Part shown: positions 60,200 to 64,000 of the stretch, in pieces
How the letters are laid out: each line of letters starts with the position of its first letter
Position numbering within the stretch: position 1 is the stretch's first letter
NCBI RefSeq assembly: GCF_900119155.1
Contig: NZ_FPIR01000011.1
Coordinates: forward strand, 1-64,000
Direction of reading: 5' to 3'
DNA: 64,000 nt
DNA from: Ruminococcus sp. YE71
GTDB lineage: Bacteria; Bacillota; Clostridia; Oscillospirales; Ruminococcaceae
Translations under genes and position numbers: made by a program
The notes under the pieces: generated by a model
What the model was told of the DNA's origin: nothing
The model's database searches: none
Seen by the model: the letters and a program-made list of their open reading frames with translations, nothing else

Positions 60200-61105
60200 T
60201 CAATAAAAGTTAGTTTTCCGTCTTAGCCCGCCGTCAACGAAGCCGCCCAGTCCGAGCAGTACCCCGTCAAAGCCGTAGATGCGGTAGATCTCCGCAGTTT
60301 CGGACATCTGCACCTGATGTGTGCCGAGCTTGACGCCGTTTTTGTACAGAGCCGTTTCGCGTTCGCCTAGCCGTATCACGGGGTAGGGCGAGAACACGCT
60401 GTCAACGGGGCAGAGCAGTCCCTCGGGGATGCCCTCCGCGCACAGCTCCGCGATCTCCTCTATCGTGCGGCATTTTTCGAGAGTGAGCCCGTTTGAGCGG
60501 GTGCGAACGAGCGAAGTCATAGCTCCGCCGCAGCCCAGCGCCTGTCCGAGGTCGTCTATCACAGTGCGAACGTAAGTTCCGCTGCCGCAGTCTATTTCGA
60601 GCCTGCCCTCACGGGTCTGCTCGTCGTAATCGGTCAGTGTGAGCCTGTCGATGTGAACGGGTCTTGCCTGACGCTCAACGGTCTTGCCTTCACGGGCGAG
60701 TTCGTAGAGTTTTTTTCCGCCCACCTTGACAGCCGAATACATGGGCGGCAGCTGCATTATGTCGCCCGTGAGGGACGGCAGCCGCGCTTCGATATCGGCT
60801 CTTGTCACAGCCATGTCGCTGGTGCCGAGCGTTTCGCCCGTAGTGTCCTGCGTGTCGGTGGTGATGCCGAGCCTGAAACCCGCGATGTAGCTTTTTCCGC
60901 TGTCGGGCATTATCCCGAAGCACTTTGTCGCCTTTCCGACGAGTACGGGCAGTACGCCCGTCGCCATCGGGTCGAGGGTGCCGCCGTGACCGAGGCGCTT
61001 CATGTGAAGCACTCCGCGCAGCTTGCCCACCACGTCAAAGCTCGTCCAGCCTTCGGGCTTGTTGACCGCGAGTATGCCGATCGGTTCGTTTTTTATGTCA
61101 GCCAT
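60200..61105 (-). CDS. truB: tRNA pseudouridine(55) synthase
   Basis: A 301-residue enzyme that makes pseudouridine 55 in the T-loop of tRNAs. The catalytic aspartate is in GHGGTLDPMATGVLPV, with GWTSFDVVGKLR before it and YVRTVIDDLG later. A PUA-like C-terminal part is present. It overlaps the nrnA stop by 8 bases. Confidence 0.95.
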   Translation of the reverse strand: MADIKNEPIGILAVNKPEGWTSFDVVGKLRGVLHMKRLGHGGTLDPMATGVLPVLVGKATKCFGIMPDSGKSYIAGFRLGITTDTQDTTGETLGTSDMAVTRADIEARLPSLTGDIMQLPPMYSAVKVGGKKLYELAREGKTVERQARPVHIDRLTLTDYDEQTREGRLEIDCGSGTYVRTVIDDLGQALGCGGAMTSLVRTRSNGLTLEKCRTIEEIAELCAEGIPEGLLCPVDSVFSPYPVIRLGERETALYKNGVKLGTHQVQMSETAEIYRIYGFDGVLLGLGGFVDGGLRRKTNFY

Positions 61106-62042
61106 CCAGCACCTCTTTGACAGCCGCCTTGACCTGAGCCTTCACTTCTTCGAGAGTACCCTTGATCTCGCAGCCTGCGGCACGGATGTGACCGCCGCCG
61201 CCGAACCGCTTGCAGAACGCCGAAGCGTCCGCTTCCTCGGTGGTACGCACGCTGAGCTTGAACCGATCCTCGTGACGCTGCTTTATCGTGATGCCCATCA
61301 CCGCACCCTCAACAGAGAGGGGCAGCTGAGCAAGTCCGTCGAATTCGGCAGGGTCTGCGCCGCTTTTTTCCATCAGTTCGGTGGTGAGAGTGATGACGGT
61401 GCATCTGCCGCCGAACCAGAATTCCATATCCTTCGTCATCATCTGTTCGATGTGCATCCTTGCGCGGCTCTTTAGGTCGAACATCTTGCGGTTTATCAGC
61501 GCAAAGTCGAAGTCGTAGCCCATGAGCTTAGCCGCGGCGATGTGTGTGTCGGGGGTGGTGTTGCTGAATTTGAAGCAGCCCGTGTCGGTAGCGATGCCCG
61601 TGTAAAGGCACATAGCTTCGATATCGTTCAGCTCTATCCCCTGATCCTCCGCGAAGGCGAAGATTATCTGTGCGGCAGCCGCAGCAGACGCATCGAGCAC
61701 CGTTTCCTTTGCGAACATCTTGTTCGAGATGTGGTGGTCGATGCAGAGGTCTATCCTGCCTGCATACTGCGACAGTCCCGAACCCAGCAGCTGTTCGTCG
61801 GCGATGTCCACCGCGATTATCGTTTGGGGCTCGAAGTCCTGCGTATAGTAGCCCTCGTACAGAAAGCTGTATCTGTCGGGGAACGGCTCACTGTTTGTGA
61901 CGTTTGCCTGTTTGCCCATGCGTCTGAGCATACTGCACAGTCCGAAGCCGCAGCCCACGGTGTCGCCGTCGGGGCTTTTGTGTGTGAGAATAAGATACCT
62001 GTCATGTTCATCCAGGTATTTTTTCAGTTCTGCAAATTCCAC
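61098..62042 (-). CDS. nrnA: DHH/DHHA1 phosphoesterase (nanoRNase NrnA-like)
   Basis: A 314-residue enzyme that degrades short oligonucleotides and pAp. The DHH-family motifs are seen: THKSPDGDTVG near the N-terminus, AVDIAD, CIDHHISN, and the DHHA1 motif GGGGHIRAAGC near the C-terminus. pAp is a by-product of sulfate assimilation, though no such genes are here. It follows rbfA by 3 bases, as in many Firmicutes. If CBASS or RNA turnover make short oligonucleotides it could affect them, but nothing shows a link. Confidence 0.9.
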   Translation of the reverse strand: MEFAELKKYLDEHDRYLILTHKSPDGDTVGCGFGLCSMLRRMGKQANVTNSEPFPDRYSFLYEGYYTQDFEPQTIIAVDIADEQLLGSGLSQYAGRIDLCIDHHISNKMFAKETVLDASAAAAAQIIFAFAEDQGIELNDIEAMCLYTGIATDTGCFKFSNTTPDTHIAAAKLMGYDFDFALINRKMFDLKSRARMHIEQMMTKDMEFWFGGRCTVITLTTELMEKSGADPAEFDGLAQLPLSVEGAVMGITIKQRHEDRFKLSVRTTEEADASAFCKRFGGGGHIRAAGCEIKGTLEEVKAQVKAAVKEVLDG

Positions 62043-62045
62043 GAA

Positions 62046-62435
62046 TTACTCCTCTTCCGTGTCGCCTGCATCCTCTCGTTCGTCAAGCTCTTTTGATATC
62101 GCCTTGAGCTTATCGAAGATGCGCTGCGAGCTTTCGCCCGAGTTGTCGGCGATGAATTTCAGGTCGGGGCACTTGCGGAGCCCCAGTACGTTCGAGATCT
62201 CGCGCTTGATGATGCCTGTTGCCGAGGTGAGTCCCTTTACAGCGTCAGCGGTCTGTTTCTCGCCGCCGAAGCCCGAGATATACACCTTGCAGTAGCTGCC
62301 GTCGTGGGACACTTCGCAGCGTGTAACGGTGAGCTGTTCACCTCCGCCGATACGGGGGTCTTTCAGCTCTCTCATCTTCGCGAATACGATGCGGCGGATA
62401 TCCTCCGCCATTCTTCCTGCTTTGTAGCTTGGCAT
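62046..62435 (-). CDS. rbfA: 30S ribosome-binding factor A
   Basis: A 129-residue KH-type factor needed for maturation of the small ribosomal subunit. The start MPSYKAGRMAEDIRRIVFAKMRELKDPRI and the ISGFGGEKQ region fit the family; the tail is acidic. It lies 113 bases after infB. Confidence 0.93.
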   Translation of the reverse strand: MPSYKAGRMAEDIRRIVFAKMRELKDPRIGGGEQLTVTRCEVSHDGSYCKVYISGFGGEKQTADAVKGLTSATGIIKREISNVLGLRKCPDLKFIADNSGESSQRIFDKLKAISKELDEREDAGDTEEE

Positions 62436-62489
62436 TTGGTTCTCCTTGGTCTGTATATTTCTGTAGCTTGATAAAACAGATCAAAGAGA

Positions 62490-62528
62490 CAAGAGCAGGG
62501 ATGAAGCGTCATCCTGTTTCTCTTATCT
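62490..62528. other. Imperfect hairpin between infB and rbfA
   Basis: AGGGATGA and TCATCCTG-type arms flank AGCG, with partly matching GAGAC/TCTCTT sequence outside. It may slow or partly end transcription between infB and rbfA; weak evidence. Confidence 0.35.
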
Positions 62529-62548
62529 CTCATCTGTCGTCTGTGACT

Positions 62549-64000
62549 TTAGTCGCGGTACTCTTCCATCACGTAAGCCTCGAAGATGTCGCCTTCCTTG
62601 AAGTCAGCGAACTTCTCAAGGGTGATGCCGCACTCGAAGCTCTCCGCAACTTCCTTGACGTCGTCCTTGAAGCGCTTGAGGGAGCTCATCTTGTCGTCTG
62701 CGATGATGATACCGTCGCGGACTACGCGGATAAGATCGTTCCTGCCGATCTTGCCGCTCTGTACGTATGCGCCCGCAACAGCGCCGACGCCTGTGATCTT
62801 GTATACCTGACGAACCTCGACGCGGGCAGTATCCACCTCGCGGAACTTGGGAGCGAGCATACCCTTCATAGCGGTCTCGATCTCCTCGATCGCGTCGTAG
62901 ATTATGCGGTAGAGGCGGATGTCAACGCCTGCCTGCTCCGCGCTCTCCTTGGCAACGGGGTCGGGACGAACGTTGAAGCCTACGATGATAGCGTTGGAAG
63001 CGTTTGCGAGCATAACGTCGCTCTCGCTTACGGCACCTACGGCGCCGTGGATAACGCGTACTCTTACCTCATCGTTCGAGAGCTTCTCCAGCGACTGGCG
63101 TACAGCCTCTACGGAGCCCTGAACGTCTGCCTTTACGATGATGGGCAGTTCCTTCATCTCGCCCTCGCTGATCTGGCTGAACAGGTTGTCGAGGGTTACC
63201 TTTGTGAACTTGCTGAACTGCTCTTCCTTAGCCTGCTGCTTGCGCTGTTCAACGAGCTCTCTTGCGAGCTTTTCGTCCTGTACGGCGTTGAACTGGTCGC
63301 CTGCGCCCGGAACTTCCGCGAGACCCGTGATCTCAACAGGAGTGGACGGACCTGCCTTGTCGATGGAGCGTCCCTTGTCGTTGGTCATGGTGCGGACTCT
63401 GCCGACAGACATACCTGCGATGATGACATCGCCCTTGTGCAGTGTGCCCTGCTGAACGAGCAGGGTAGCAACAGGGCCCTTGCCCTTGTCGAGACGAGCT
63501 TCGATAACTGCGCCCTTAGCCAGCTTGTCGGGGTTAGCCTTCAGCTCCTGAACGTCAGCCACAAGGAGGATGCTTTCGAGCAGATCCTCGATGCCCTCGC
63601 CTGTCTTGGCCGAAACGGGCACGCAGATAACGTCGCCGCCCCACTCCTCGACAACGAGGTCGTGCTCGGTGAGCTGCTGCTTGATGCGGTCGGGGTTAGC
63701 GCCCTCCTTATCCATCTTGTTGATGGCGACGATGACCTGAACGCCCGCAGCCTTTGCGTGGTTGATAGACTCTATGGTCTGGGGCATGATACCGTCGTCG
63801 GCAGCTACAACGAGCACCGCGATATCGGTGATGTCGGCACCTCTTGCACGCATGGAAGTGAATGCCTCATGTCCGGGAGTATCGAGGAAGGTGATCTTGC
63901 GGTTGTCGTGGTATACCTGATAAGCACCGATGTGCTGGGTGATACCGCCTGCCTCGCCGTCAGCGATATGTGCGTTTCTGATCCTGTCGAGGATAGAGGT
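62549..64000 (-). CDS. infB: Translation initiation factor IF-2 (partial, start lies outside the window)
   Basis: The frame stays open to the right edge of the window, so only the C-terminal 483 residues are seen. The visible part starts inside the G domain: [10 protein letters not shown], the G3 motif DTPGHEAF, the G4 motif NKMD, then domains II to IV ([32 protein letters not shown]) and the C-terminal initiator-tRNA-binding domain ending in MEEYRD. IF-2 places fMet-tRNA on the 30S subunit. It heads the cluster with rbfA, nrnA, truB and ribF. Confidence 0.97.
   Translation of the reverse strand, partial: TSILDRIRNAHIADGEAGGITQHIGAYQVYHDNRKITFLDTPGHEAFTSMRARGADITDIAVLVVAADDGIMPQTIESINHAKAAGVQVIVAINKMDKEGANPDRIKQQLTEHDLVVEEWGGDVICVPVSAKTGEGIEDLLESILLVADVQELKANPDKLAKGAVIEARLDKGKGPVATLLVQQGTLHKGDVIIAGMSVGRVRTMTNDKGRSIDKAGPSTPVEITGLAEVPGAGDQFNAVQDEKLARELVEQRKQQAKEEQFSKFTKVTLDNLFSQISEGEMKELPIIVKADVQGSVEAVRQSLEKLSNDEVRVRVIHGAVGAVSESDVMLANASNAIIVGFNVRPDPVAKESAEQAGVDIRLYRIIYDAIEEIETAMKGMLAPKFREVDTARVEVRQVYKITGVGAVAGAYVQSGKIGRNDLIRVVRDGIIIADDKMSSLKRFKDDVKEVAESFECGITLEKFADFKEGDIFEAYVMEEYRD

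Noticed and set aside
59278-60260. FMN riboswitch near ribF
   Set aside because: ribF lies 7 bases after truB inside an operon, with no room for a leader RNA.

Overview
The window looks like chromosome of a Ruminococcus-type member of the Oscillospiraceae (Firmicutes/Bacillota). The clues are a sensory plus monomeric [FeFe]-hydrogenase operon of the kind described in Ruminococcus albus, a GH44 glucanase, a cohesin-like surface protein, an intact sporulation sigma-K gene, Gram-positive Shine-Dalgarno sites and vegetative TTGACA/TATAAT promoters. Most of the window is GC-rich; the CBASS operon, the recognition half of the methyltransferase and one acetyltransferase are visibly AT-rich. I make no species call.

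1-6.6 kb is a defence island. It holds the end of a probable helicase, a large type ISP-like N6-adenine methyltransferase/specificity protein, and a complete three-gene type II-short CBASS operon (CD-NTase, E2-like protein with a SEC-C motif, S-4TM membrane effector). The CBASS promoter is followed at once by a perfect CIRCE operator, the binding site of the heat-shock repressor HrcA. CIRCE normally controls groE and dnaK, so stress-controlled immunity is the most striking signal in the window.

6.7-19.4 kb carries housekeeping and envelope genes: ackA, tmcAL, glgP, a GntR-regulated ABC exporter operon whose first gene (a lipoprotein) has an internal amber stop, a cohesin-like membrane protein, a deaminase and an LCP-family protein. 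The 636-base gap before glgP holds dispersed repeats and a long perfect inverted repeat.

19.6-31.1 kb is a sulfur/methionine region. It has two LysR regulators, metF, metA (with the acetyl-CoA-type residue) behind a Met-rich leader peptide and terminator, and a convergent operon cysK, nitrogenase K-like, nitrogenase D-like, NifX-like, NitT/TauT-type binding lipoprotein. The context points to a nitrogenase-like reductase used for sulfur acquisition rather than N2 fixation; no reductase (NifH-like) gene is present in the window.

31.2-45.9 kb contains sigK; a hydrogen-sensing operon (kinase-like protein, two thioredoxin-fold ferredoxins, HydS, SpoIIE-type phosphatase, monomeric hydrogenase); a third LysR; a membrane-anchored GH44 enzyme; a radical SAM protein; and a giant membrane protein with a small membrane partner.

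45.9-64 kb is almost entirely on the minus strand. It holds an operon of MBOAT, DHHW protein, FkbH-like HAD-IIIC protein and acyl carrier protein, which suggests ACP-dependent acylation (perhaps glycerylation) of a surface polymer; an AT-rich GNAT gene; a Gld-type ABC/auxiliary operon; and the conserved translation cluster infB-rbfA-nrnA-truB-ribF, cut by the window end in infB.
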